Translations under genes and position numbers: made by a program
Source of the DNA: Ruminococcaceae bacterium UBA1734
GTDB lineage: Bacteria > Bacillota > Clostridia > Oscillospirales > Acutalibacteraceae
DNA length: 19,717 bases
NCBI GenBank assembly: GCA_002315765.1
Contig: DCIE01000032.1
Coordinates: 1-19,717, forward strand
Direction of reading: 5' to 3'
Part shown: piece after piece, positions 13,426 to 19,717 of the stretch
Layout: each line of letters begins with the position of its first letter
Position numbering within the stretch: position 1 is the stretch's first letter
Notes under the pieces: generated by a model
Told to the model about the DNA's origin: nothing
Databases searched by the model: none
Seen by the model: the letters and a program-made list of their open reading frames with translations, nothing else

Positions 13426-14543
13426 AATAATCCGTTAAAAATCAGCATAAATCCCAAAAGGATAAACAAAAAGCCGAAATTAAAAATTGAAAACTTCACC
13501 AAATAACCTGTGGTGCTTCCCTGATGTCTGTTTACATATTCTCTAAGGGTTATTAAACTTGCAAGGGATGATAGTACGGTACCCACACCGCCGATATTTA
13601 CACCTACAAGTAAATCACGGTAATTATCGGTAAATTCCGAAAGCAGTATTGCCGAAGGTACATTACTTATCACCTGACAGGACAGTGTACTGAAAACAAG
13701 TGTGCTTTTTGAAAGAAGATAATTGAATAATTCTTTTACAGGTTCTATTCTTGACATATTTCCCGAGAATACAAAAAAGAATACAAAGGTAAGAAGCAGG
13801 GGATAATCAACCGACTTCAGGGCTTTTTTGTCAACAAAAATCAAAACCGAAGGTATAATAATTAATCCTATGTAATAGGGTATTCCACGAAAAACTATGG
13901 CAATTGCAAGGGCAAACAGCAATAAATATAAAACTGTTTTTTTCATATCTATACATATTTTTTCGTCTTTTAGTTTTAATTCTTCGGGCTTTACAAAAAC
14001 CAAGCAACATATTGTTATCAGTATTATTGACACAACAAACGGCGGCGCCATTATTCTTAAAAACTCACCGTTTTTAATAGTAAACTTAGTGTATAAATAT
14101 AAGTTTTGAGGATTGCCGAATGGGGTTAACATTCCGCCTAAATTTGCCGCAATGTTTTGCATAATAAAGGTAAAAGCCATATATTTTTCTTTTCTTGTAG
14201 AACGAAGAACAAGATAGCCGAGAGGCAGGAAAGTAAGCAGTGCCATATCGTTGGCTATAAGCATAGAACCTAAAAAAGTAATATAAACAAGGGCTAATAC
14301 CGCAAGTCGTGCATTTTTAAATAAATGCACTATTTTTTTTGCAATAAGGAAGAAAAAATTAATATTCTTAAGTGCACAAACAACGGCTAAAACACAAAAA
14401 AGACAGGTGAGTGTTTTAAAATCAAAATATGATTTATATTTAGCGTCAATAGGTATAATTATTGTGGTAATTAAAGCGGCAAAAAACGCAATAATCATTA
14501 CTGTATTCTTTTTTGCATAAGCCCTGATTTTTTTAATCTCCAT
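13422..14543 (-). CDS. SLC13/ArsB-NhaD ion-transporter-superfamily permease
   Basis: Integral membrane protein of 373 residues with about ten hydrophobic segments, of the ion transporter superfamily that includes ArsB, NhaD and citrate/dicarboxylate carriers. Two hairpin-like re-entrant motifs typical of the superfamily are visible: MLIANDMALLTFLPLGY with ANLGGMLTPFGNPQNLYLY in the first half, and SNVPSAILLSEF with VNIGGVGTVLSSLASLI in the second. The pair is the expected inverted repeat of the fold. The substrate cannot be told from sequence: an arsenite, sodium/proton or carboxylate role are all possible, and no arsenic-resistance gene lies near. GAGG precedes the ATG. Its TAG stop shares bases with the convergent glycosylase stop. 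Confidence 0.8.
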   Translation of the reverse strand: MEIKKIRAYAKKNTVMIIAFFAALITTIIIPIDAKYKSYFDFKTLTCLFCVLAVVCALKNINFFFLIAKKIVHLFKNARLAVLALVYITFLGSMLIANDMALLTFLPLGYLVLRSTRKEKYMAFTFIMQNIAANLGGMLTPFGNPQNLYLYTKFTIKNGEFLRIMAPPFVVSIILITICCLVFVKPEELKLKDEKICIDMKKTVLYLLLFALAIAIVFRGIPYYIGLIIIPSVLIFVDKKALKSVDYPLLLTFVFFFVFSGNMSRIEPVKELFNYLLSKSTLVFSTLSCQVISNVPSAILLSEFTDNYRDLLVGVNIGGVGTVLSSLASLITLREYVNRHQGSTTGYLVKFSIFNFGFLFILLGFMLIFNGLF

Positions 14544-14580
14544 ACTGTTCCTCTTTTAAACCCGAAAATTCACAAAAAAC

Positions 14581-14609
14581 AGTATATCACAGTATAAAAT
14601 TCGGTGCAA
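14581..14609 (-). promoter_or_regulatory. Promoter of the permease gene
   Basis: On the minus strand, -35 TTGCAC (14609-14604), 17-nt spacer, -10 TATACT (14586-14581), about 38 nt upstream of the ATG. Confidence 0.6.
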
Positions 14610-14661
14610 GAAATTATTTTTGTTAAAATGACAAAAAATACTATTAAATATAATAATTATA

Positions 14662-14670
14662 TGATATAAT
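14662..14670 (+). promoter_or_regulatory. Possible extended -10 promoter of the peptidase-lgt-folD operon
   Basis: TG-A-TATAAT gives an extended -10 element 35 nt before the first gene of the operon. No convincing -35 box lies 17 nt upstream, which is acceptable for extended -10 promoters. The surrounding DNA is very AT-rich, so chance matches are likely. Confidence 0.4.
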
Positions 14671-14704
14671 AATATATATTTATTTGCAAAATACGGAGGA
14701 TTTT

Positions 14705-15985
14705 ATGGCTGTCGAAAAAACATTACTTGCAAACGGTGCCGAAGGTTTGTTTATAGAAAACTCTCGCTTTAACACCACTCTTGTATCTTTCAACTTTTAT
14801 CTGCCCTTGGATAAGCAGAAGGTTGCAAATTACGCACTTCTTCCATTCGTTCTTACAACCTGCAGTAAGGCTTATCCCGATTTTACAAAGCTTAATTTTA
14901 AATTAAGCAAATTGTACGGTGCTCAGCTTTCCGCATCGGCGGAAAAAGTCGGGGATTATCAGGTGCTTAAAATGTCCGTTTCGGTTATCGGCGATAACTA
15001 CACTCTTGACGGAGAAAAACTTACCGCAGAGGCAATTTCTCTTTTAACCGATTTGATTTTTGAGCCTAATATTGCTGATAACAGTTTTTCCGATGCTGAT
15101 GTTGAAAGAGAAAAAAGAAAGGCCATCGAGCATATTAAAGGTGAATTTTCCGAAAAAAGAATATATGCAAAAAATCGCCTGATTGAAGAAATGTATAAGG
15201 ACTCGGCTTTCGGAATACCTAAGTGCGGAACGGTAGAAGATGTAGAAAAAATTAACGGTTCCACCTTGTTTGAAGCTTGGTCGGATATGCTTAAATACGG
15301 ATTTATCAGGGTTAATGTTGTTTCGGCGGAAGAGCCTGAGTCATTATTTAATAATTTAAGTGATAGGCTTTCGTTGCTAAACCGTGAAAATGTAATTACC
15401 GTAAAAGACTCCGAATTAACCCCTTCCTGTGAAAATGTAAATAAAATCACCGAACATTCAAAGCTTAATCATGGAAAACTTGTAATGGGATTTTCGGCTG
15501 CTATTCCCGAAAGCGATAATGCTTCAGCCGAGATGCTTGTAACAACCGATATTTTCGGCGGCGGTCCCTATTCAAAATTATTTGCAAATGTTCGGGAAAA
15601 AATGAGCCTTTGCTATTACTGCGCTGCTCGTTCTGTGAAAATCAAGGGACTTGTTACGGTTGAAAGCGGTATTGAAAAGCATAATGCACTTAAAGCCGAA
15701 ACCGCAATACTTGAACAGCTTAAATATTTGCAAAACGGAATTTTATCCGATGAGGAATATAACTCATCTATACTCGGTATAAATGACTCTTTAAAATCAT
15801 ATAACGACAGCCAGGAATTATTAGAAGCTTGGTATGCCAACCGAATTACCGACACCGAAATACTATCACCTTTGGAATTTTCCGATAAACTAAATCTTGT
15901 AACCAAGGAAGATATTATTAAAACAGCTAAAGGCATTAGCCTTCATACCGTATTTCTGTTATTGCCCGAGGAGGAACAAAAATGA
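14705..15985 (+). CDS. YfmF-like M16 family protein (inactive peptidase partner)
   Basis: An M16 (insulinase/pitrilysin) family protein of 426 residues, related to Bacillus YmfF/YfmF, which databases describe as EF-P 5-aminopentanol modification-associated. It has the two-lobed M16 layout and the FGGGPYSKLFANVREKMSLCYYCAAR segment of the C-terminal lobe, but the N-terminal region lacks the zinc-binding HxxEH motif; that segment reads LLPFVLTTCSKAYPDF. It is therefore expected to be a non-catalytic partner of the YfmH-like protein next to it. The frame opens at TTG 14684, but GGAGG precedes ATG 14705 by 5 nt. Its stop overlaps the next start in an ATGA, indicating coupled, probably stoichiometric, synthesis. 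Confidence 0.87.
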   Translation: MAVEKTLLANGAEGLFIENSRFNTTLVSFNFYLPLDKQKVANYALLPFVLTTCSKAYPDFTKLNFKLSKLYGAQLSASAEKVGDYQVLKMSVSVIGDNYTLDGEKLTAEAISLLTDLIFEPNIADNSFSDADVEREKRKAIEHIKGEFSEKRIYAKNRLIEEMYKDSAFGIPKCGTVEDVEKINGSTLFEAWSDMLKYGFIRVNVVSAEEPESLFNNLSDRLSLLNRENVITVKDSELTPSCENVNKITEHSKLNHGKLVMGFSAAIPESDNASAEMLVTTDIFGGGPYSKLFANVREKMSLCYYCAARSVKIKGLVTVESGIEKHNALKAETAILEQLKYLQNGILSDEEYNSSILGINDSLKSYNDSQELLEAWYANRITDTEILSPLEFSDKLNLVTKEDIIKTAKGISLHTVFLLLPEEEQK

Positions 15986-17250
15986 GAAAAGAGTATTTTG
16001 AAAGTAATATAGGGGAAAGTTATGTGAAAACGGTTTGTTCTTCGGGGCTTACTGTTTATGTAATGGAAAAACCAAAATACACCTCAACTTATGCAATTTA
16101 CGGCACAAAGTACGGCTCTATCGATAACTGTTTTTCCGTAAACGGCGGTGATAAAAATTCCGTTCCCGACGGAATAGCTCACTACCTTGAGCACAAACTT
16201 TTTGAAAGCGAAGACGGGGATGCCTTTTCCCGATTTGCCAAAACCGGTGCATCTGCCAATGCTTTCACTTCTTTTGACCGTACCTGTTATTTGTTCTCCT
16301 GTTCTGATAAGGTTTACGAAAATTTGGAAATACTGCTTGATTTTGTAGGTCATCCCTATTTCACCGAAGAAACGGTAAGAAAAGAACAAGGAATTATCGG
16401 TCAGGAAATCAAAATGTATGATGACAGTCCGGCTTGGCGGGTAACCTTTAATATGCTTGAAAATATGTATCATAATCACCCTGTTAAGATAGATATTGCC
16501 GGTACTGTTGAATCTATTGCAAAAATCAACAGTGACCTTCTTTATAAATGCTACGAAACATTTTACAACCCCTCAAATATGTTTGTTTGTGTTGTGGGTA
16601 ATGTGGATGCCGATAAGGTTATTTCAATGTGTGAAAATAATGTAGCACCAAAAGGTGAAATTACCATTGACCGAATTTTCGACCAAGAGCCTACTGATGT
16701 ATCAGATAATTATGTAGAGCAAAAATTATCGGTTTCTATTCCTATGTTTTGTCTTGGATTTAAACAAAACATTTCATCGCCTATTCGCAGATTGAAATCA
16801 AAGGTTTGTGTTGCTCTTTTGCTTGAAATGATTTGCGGTGAATGTTCTCCCTTGTATGCAAAGCTTATCAACGAGGGACTGATAAATGATGAGTTTTCAT
16901 ACGAATATTTCAACGGTTTTGATTATGCCTGTCCTATGTTCAGCGGTGAATCTACCAACCCTAAAGCCGTTGCCCAAGCCATAAAAGACGAAATTGAAAA
17001 ATTAAGAGAAAACGGCATTGATAAAAAATTGTTTTCGGCGGTAAAATGCGGTATGTACGGAGATGCAATCAGGCGGTTTAATTCGGTTGGTGAAACCTGT
17101 ATGCAAATGTCGGAATCCGCTATTTTCGGATATGATATTTTTGAAGAAATAAAACTTTTAAAATCGGTAACAAGCGATGATGTTTATAAACGCCTCGATA
17201 TTTTTAACAATGAATTATCGGTGCTTTCGGTAATAAATCCTCTGGAGTAA
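15982..17250 (+). CDS. YfmH-like M16 zinc peptidase
   Basis: Active-site-bearing partner of the preceding protein. The N-terminal lobe contains HYLEHKLFE, the inverted zinc motif HxxEH (H67, E70, H71), and the third ligand Glu in EQGIIGQEIKMYDD (E142), 71 residues later as expected. SANAFTSFDRTCYLF and the C-terminal-lobe segment CSPLYAKLINEGLINDEF are also family-typical. At 422 residues the length is normal. The Bacillus homologue is described as EF-P 5-aminopentanol modification-associated protein; whether it cleaves a peptide in that pathway is not settled, and EF-P is not encoded in this window. A strong GAGGAGG lies before the ATG, and the start overlaps the upstream stop. The lgt gene follows after 5 nt. 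Confidence 0.9.
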   Translation: MRKEYFESNIGESYVKTVCSSGLTVYVMEKPKYTSTYAIYGTKYGSIDNCFSVNGGDKNSVPDGIAHYLEHKLFESEDGDAFSRFAKTGASANAFTSFDRTCYLFSCSDKVYENLEILLDFVGHPYFTEETVRKEQGIIGQEIKMYDDSPAWRVTFNMLENMYHNHPVKIDIAGTVESIAKINSDLLYKCYETFYNPSNMFVCVVGNVDADKVISMCENNVAPKGEITIDRIFDQEPTDVSDNYVEQKLSVSIPMFCLGFKQNISSPIRRLKSKVCVALLLEMICGECSPLYAKLINEGLINDEFSYEYFNGFDYACPMFSGESTNPKAVAQAIKDEIEKLRENGIDKKLFSAVKCGMYGDAIRRFNSVGETCMQMSESAIFGYDIFEEIKLLKSVTSDDVYKRLDIFNNELSVLSVINPLE

Positions 17251-17255
17251 GAATT

Positions 17256-18152
17256 ATGACTTATCATGTAACAATTTTCGGCATTAATTTAACATTAAAG
17301 CCAATAGCATTTACACTGCCTATCGGAAGCGGATGGGATATATATTGGTACGGAATTATTATCGCCTTCGGTTTTTTACTTGCTATTCTTTACGCCTATA
17401 AAAATGCAAAAAGATTTAACATAAATATTGATAGAATGCTTGATGTTGTTTTGGTAACAACACCTGTTGCAATTCTTTGTGCAAGGACATACTATCTTAT
17501 ATTTGACGGCGAAAAGCTTGAAAGTTTTTCCGAGTTCTTCGGATTTGGCGGTTCCGGATTTTCGGGACTTGCAATATACGGCGGAGTTATCGGAGCCTTT
17601 TTGTGTGGCGGACTTATGTGCTATATAAGAAAGGTAAATATACTTGATATGTTCGACCTTACTGCTCTCGGATTTCTTATAGGACAAGGTATCGGCCGTT
17701 GGGGTAATTTTATGAACCAGGAGGCTTTCGGAACATTTACAGGCAGTTCCTTTTGGGGAATGACAAGCGAACGAACCGTTTCCGAATTAGGGGAAGGTTT
17801 AGTTCATCCTTGCTTCCTTTACGAATCAATTTGGTGTTTGCTTGGCTTTTTTATAATAAGTAAATTAAGCAAAACCCGCAGTTTTTCGGGTGAAACTTTG
17901 CTTATGTACGGAGTTTGGTACGGATTTGAAAGAATGTTTCTTGAGCTAATCAGAACAGATAGCCTGATGATTGGAAATCTTAAAGTTTCCTGTTTGCTTT
18001 CGGCTGTTTTATTCCTGACCTGCGGTATTATGCTGATTGTTTTAAAGAAAAAGTATCATATTAAAGAAACGGAAGCTACATATATTCCCATGATAACCGA
18101 TGAAGAAATTAAGGACACGGAAGAGGTAAAAATTGATGAGCAAAATAATTAA
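17256..18152 (+). CDS. lgt: Prolipoprotein diacylglyceryl transferase Lgt
   Basis: Membrane enzyme that transfers diacylglycerol from phosphatidylglycerol to the lipobox cysteine of prolipoproteins, the first step in lipoprotein maturation. The product has about seven hydrophobic segments and the family signature GRWGNFMNQE (147-156), preceded by GLAIYGGVIGAF and followed by VHPCFLYESIW; FERMFLELIR holds a conserved C-terminal arginine. At 298 residues it is somewhat longer than compact Lgt proteins because of an acidic tail after residue 270 (EATYIPMITDEEIKDTEEVKID). GGAG lies 9 nt before the ATG, overlapping the end of the YfmH-like gene region. The last 17 bp overlap folD. Confidence 0.95.
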   Translation: MTYHVTIFGINLTLKPIAFTLPIGSGWDIYWYGIIIAFGFLLAILYAYKNAKRFNINIDRMLDVVLVTTPVAILCARTYYLIFDGEKLESFSEFFGFGGSGFSGLAIYGGVIGAFLCGGLMCYIRKVNILDMFDLTALGFLIGQGIGRWGNFMNQEAFGTFTGSSFWGMTSERTVSELGEGLVHPCFLYESIWCLLGFFIISKLSKTRSFSGETLLMYGVWYGFERMFLELIRTDSLMIGNLKVSCLLSAVLFLTCGIMLIVLKKKYHIKETEATYIPMITDEEIKDTEEVKIDEQNN

Positions 18153-18987
18153 CGGTAAAGAGGTTTCGGCATTTGTTAAGGAAAAGGTAAAGACGGAAAT
18201 TTCACTTCTAAAGTCAAAGGGTATTGATGTTAGTCTTGCTGTAATCCTTGTAGGCGAAAATCCCGCATCAAAAATCTATGTTGCAAACAAGAAAAAAGCT
18301 TGTGAAGAATTGGGAATTACTTCACTGGAATACTTATTGCCGGAAGAAACAACAACCGAAGAATTACTCGGTTTGATTGATACACTTAACAATGAAAAAA
18401 CCGTAAACGGAATTTTATGTCAATTACCGTTGCCTAAACATATTGACGAGCAGACCGTAATTAATTCAATTAATCCAAAAAAGGATGTTGATGCTTTCCA
18501 TCCTGAAAATGTCGGAAGAATTATGATTGGTGATTTTGATTTTTTACCCTGCACTCCTGCCGGAATTATGGAAATGCTGTCCTACTATAATATAGGCGTT
18601 GAGGGCAAAAACTGTGTTGTAATCGGTAGGTCCAACATTGTGGGAAAACCTATGAGTATGCTTTTGCTACATAAAAACGGCACTGTTACAACCTGCCATT
18701 CTAAAACCAAAGATTTACCGAATGTTACAAAAACTGCCGATATTCTTGTATCCGCTGTGGGAAAAGCTAATTTTGTTACTGCCGATATGGTAAAAGAAGG
18801 TGCGGTAGTAATTGATGTGGGAATGAATAGGGAAAACGGCAAGTTGTGCGGTGATGTATGCTTTGACGAGGTTGAAAAATTATCATCATACATTACTCCC
18901 GTTCCCGGCGGTGTGGGACCAATGACTATTGCTATGCTAATGAAAAACACCCTTACAGCGGCAAAAAAACAAAACAATATTTTTTAA
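18136..18987 (+). CDS. folD: FolD, methylenetetrahydrofolate dehydrogenase/cyclohydrolase
   Basis: Cytoplasmic bifunctional enzyme interconverting 5,10-methylene-, 5,10-methenyl- and 10-formyl-tetrahydrofolate, feeding purine and formyl-Met-tRNA synthesis. Hallmarks are SKIYVANKKKACEELGI (Y48 and catalytic K52), GILCQLPLPKHID, KDVDAFHPENVGR, PCTPAGIMEML, the dinucleotide-binding VVIGRSNIVGKPM and C-terminal PGGVGPMTIAML. The length of 283 residues is typical. The frame opens at TTG 18133, but the ATG at 18136 follows AGAGG by 9 nt and gives the usual MSKIINGKEV start. It overlaps lgt by 17 bp, so the two are translationally linked although they work in unrelated pathways. Confidence 0.96.
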   Translation: MSKIINGKEVSAFVKEKVKTEISLLKSKGIDVSLAVILVGENPASKIYVANKKKACEELGITSLEYLLPEETTTEELLGLIDTLNNEKTVNGILCQLPLPKHIDEQTVINSINPKKDVDAFHPENVGRIMIGDFDFLPCTPAGIMEMLSYYNIGVEGKNCVVIGRSNIVGKPMSMLLLHKNGTVTTCHSKTKDLPNVTKTADILVSAVGKANFVTADMVKEGAVVIDVGMNRENGKLCGDVCFDEVEKLSSYITPVPGGVGPMTIAMLMKNTLTAAKKQNNIF

Positions 18988-19001
18988 TCGGGTGAGTTAT
19001 T

Positions 19002-19685
19002 TTGAAGTTTAAAAAATCAGTTTTTTTAGGGCTTTTAGTATTAACGGTAATTGTTTTACCGGCTTTTAAAAATGTCCGTGATTTTGAATTTAATCCCGGC
19101 GAAAACTTTGTTAGTTGTTATAAAGACCAAGATAAGTCTTCGGTTGCCAAAACCCTTGACATATCAAACCAAGAACTTGATTCTTATTTCAGCGAAAAAA
19201 ATATTGAATTTTTGGCGGTAAGTTATGATAAAAAATCTCAAATCAGAATTTCCGCATATAACGATATGTTGTCAAAAAGTGCAAGAGATATTTCAAATCT
19301 ATCGGAGAAAAATATTAAAAAGTTAGCACAATCCATTACTGAAGATACGGCGCTGACATACGATATTTATATTAGAAATTCCAGAAAATATATTGAAATT
19401 ACCGAAAACCTGAAAGACAGCGGCGGAGAATTTGTATCAACACAGCTTATAACCATGGCAAACGGAAAAATATTCAATATCACAATTAACAATGCGGGAG
19501 ATTTCGTTGATGAAGATATGCTGAAATCTCTTGATACATTAAAATTCAAGGAAAGTCAAGACAGCTTTAAGTCCTATATTATTATTACTATTGCCATTGT
19601 AATCGGAATAGGAGTTTTCATTACTTTGATAGTTTTGATGATATTGGGTATCATTAAAGATAAGAAAAATGAAGAAAATGTTTAA
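19002..19685 (+). CDS. Secreted or membrane-anchored protein of unknown function
   Basis: I do not recognise this family. The 227-residue product begins with a basic MKFKK followed by a hydrophobic stretch (6-22), a signal peptide or signal anchor without a lipobox cysteine. A polar domain of about 165 residues follows, with alternating strands such as FLAVSYDKKSQIRISAY, ALTYDIYIRNSRKYIEI and KIFNITINNAGDF, suggesting a beta-rich extracytoplasmic domain. A second hydrophobic segment (about 191-218) ends in the charged tail KDKKNEENV, so the protein probably spans the membrane at its C-terminus with the domain outside. It starts with TTG, preceded by GGTGAG, 14 nt after folD, and is likely the last gene of the operon seen here. 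Confidence 0.72.
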   Translation: MKFKKSVFLGLLVLTVIVLPAFKNVRDFEFNPGENFVSCYKDQDKSSVAKTLDISNQELDSYFSEKNIEFLAVSYDKKSQIRISAYNDMLSKSARDISNLSEKNIKKLAQSITEDTALTYDIYIRNSRKYIEITENLKDSGGEFVSTQLITMANGKIFNITINNAGDFVDEDMLKSLDTLKFKESQDSFKSYIIITIAIVIGIGVFITLIVLMILGIIKDKKNEENV

Positions 19686-19717
19686 TTGCCTTTAAAGGCT
19701 CTTTGTCAATAGTTGGG

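Noticed and set aside
14998..15450. Open frame of 150 codons antisense to the YfmF-like gene
   Set aside because: Serine-rich shadow of a convincing M16 coding frame; no start signal.
16084..16479. Open frame of 131 codons antisense to the YfmH-like gene
   Set aside because: It overlaps the zinc-motif region of a clear peptidase and has no family features.
19688..19699. Palindrome GCCTTTAAAGGC after the last gene as a terminator
   Set aside because: It can form only four pairs with a four-base loop and is followed by CTCTTTG, not a proper T-run; the window ends too soon to judge.

Overview
The window is AT-rich DNA from a low-GC Firmicute, most likely an anaerobic gut-type clostridium of the Oscillospirales/Ruminococcaceae kind. 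The evidence is a two-subunit ADP-glucose pyrophosphorylase (GlgC plus GlgD), a YlmC/YmxH-type PRC-barrel protein, a YtrA-type GntR/ABC cassette, a YfmF/YfmH peptidase pair, AGGAGG ribosome binding sites and frequent TTG or GTG starts. The lineage is inferred from gene content, not from a marker gene.

Layout. 1-560 is the C-terminal end of a large serine recombinase, visibly less AT-rich than what follows and probably the end of an integrated mobile element. Two tandem hairpins separate it from a chromosomal tRNA-Leu(GAG) gene (minus strand, with consensus promoter and terminator). Next on the minus strand are a TspO/MBR protein and a GntR regulator/ABC ATPase/ABC permease operon whose promoter carries dyads. 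A small PRC-barrel gene diverges from that operon. At 3951-9632 is a complete glycogen synthesis operon, glgB-glgC-glgD-glgA, behind a near-consensus promoter: GlgC/GlgD make ADP-glucose, GlgA elongates, GlgB branches. No glycogen phosphorylase or debranching enzyme is present in the window.

9688-12351 holds four minus-strand genes: a DUF624/YesL-like membrane protein coupled to a second, unrecognised membrane protein, a small C-terminally anchored protein, and a DUF6062-type protein with two Cys-x2-Cys/Cys-x2-His modules. An OGG1-type 8-oxoguanine DNA glycosylase follows on the plus strand, meeting tail-to-tail an ion-transporter-superfamily permease. 14705-19685 is a tightly packed plus-strand operon: YfmF-like and YfmH-like M16 proteins, lgt, folD, and a secreted or membrane-anchored protein of unknown function.

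The most unusual feature is the leader of about 175 nt upstream of the OGG1-type glycosylase. It contains a bulged 15-bp hairpin, a P1-like long-range helix, and a perfect 17-nt inverted repeat whose 3' arm covers the Shine-Dalgarno sequence and the first two bases of the start codon. The helices compete, as expected of a translational RNA switch. I could not match it to a riboswitch class I know.
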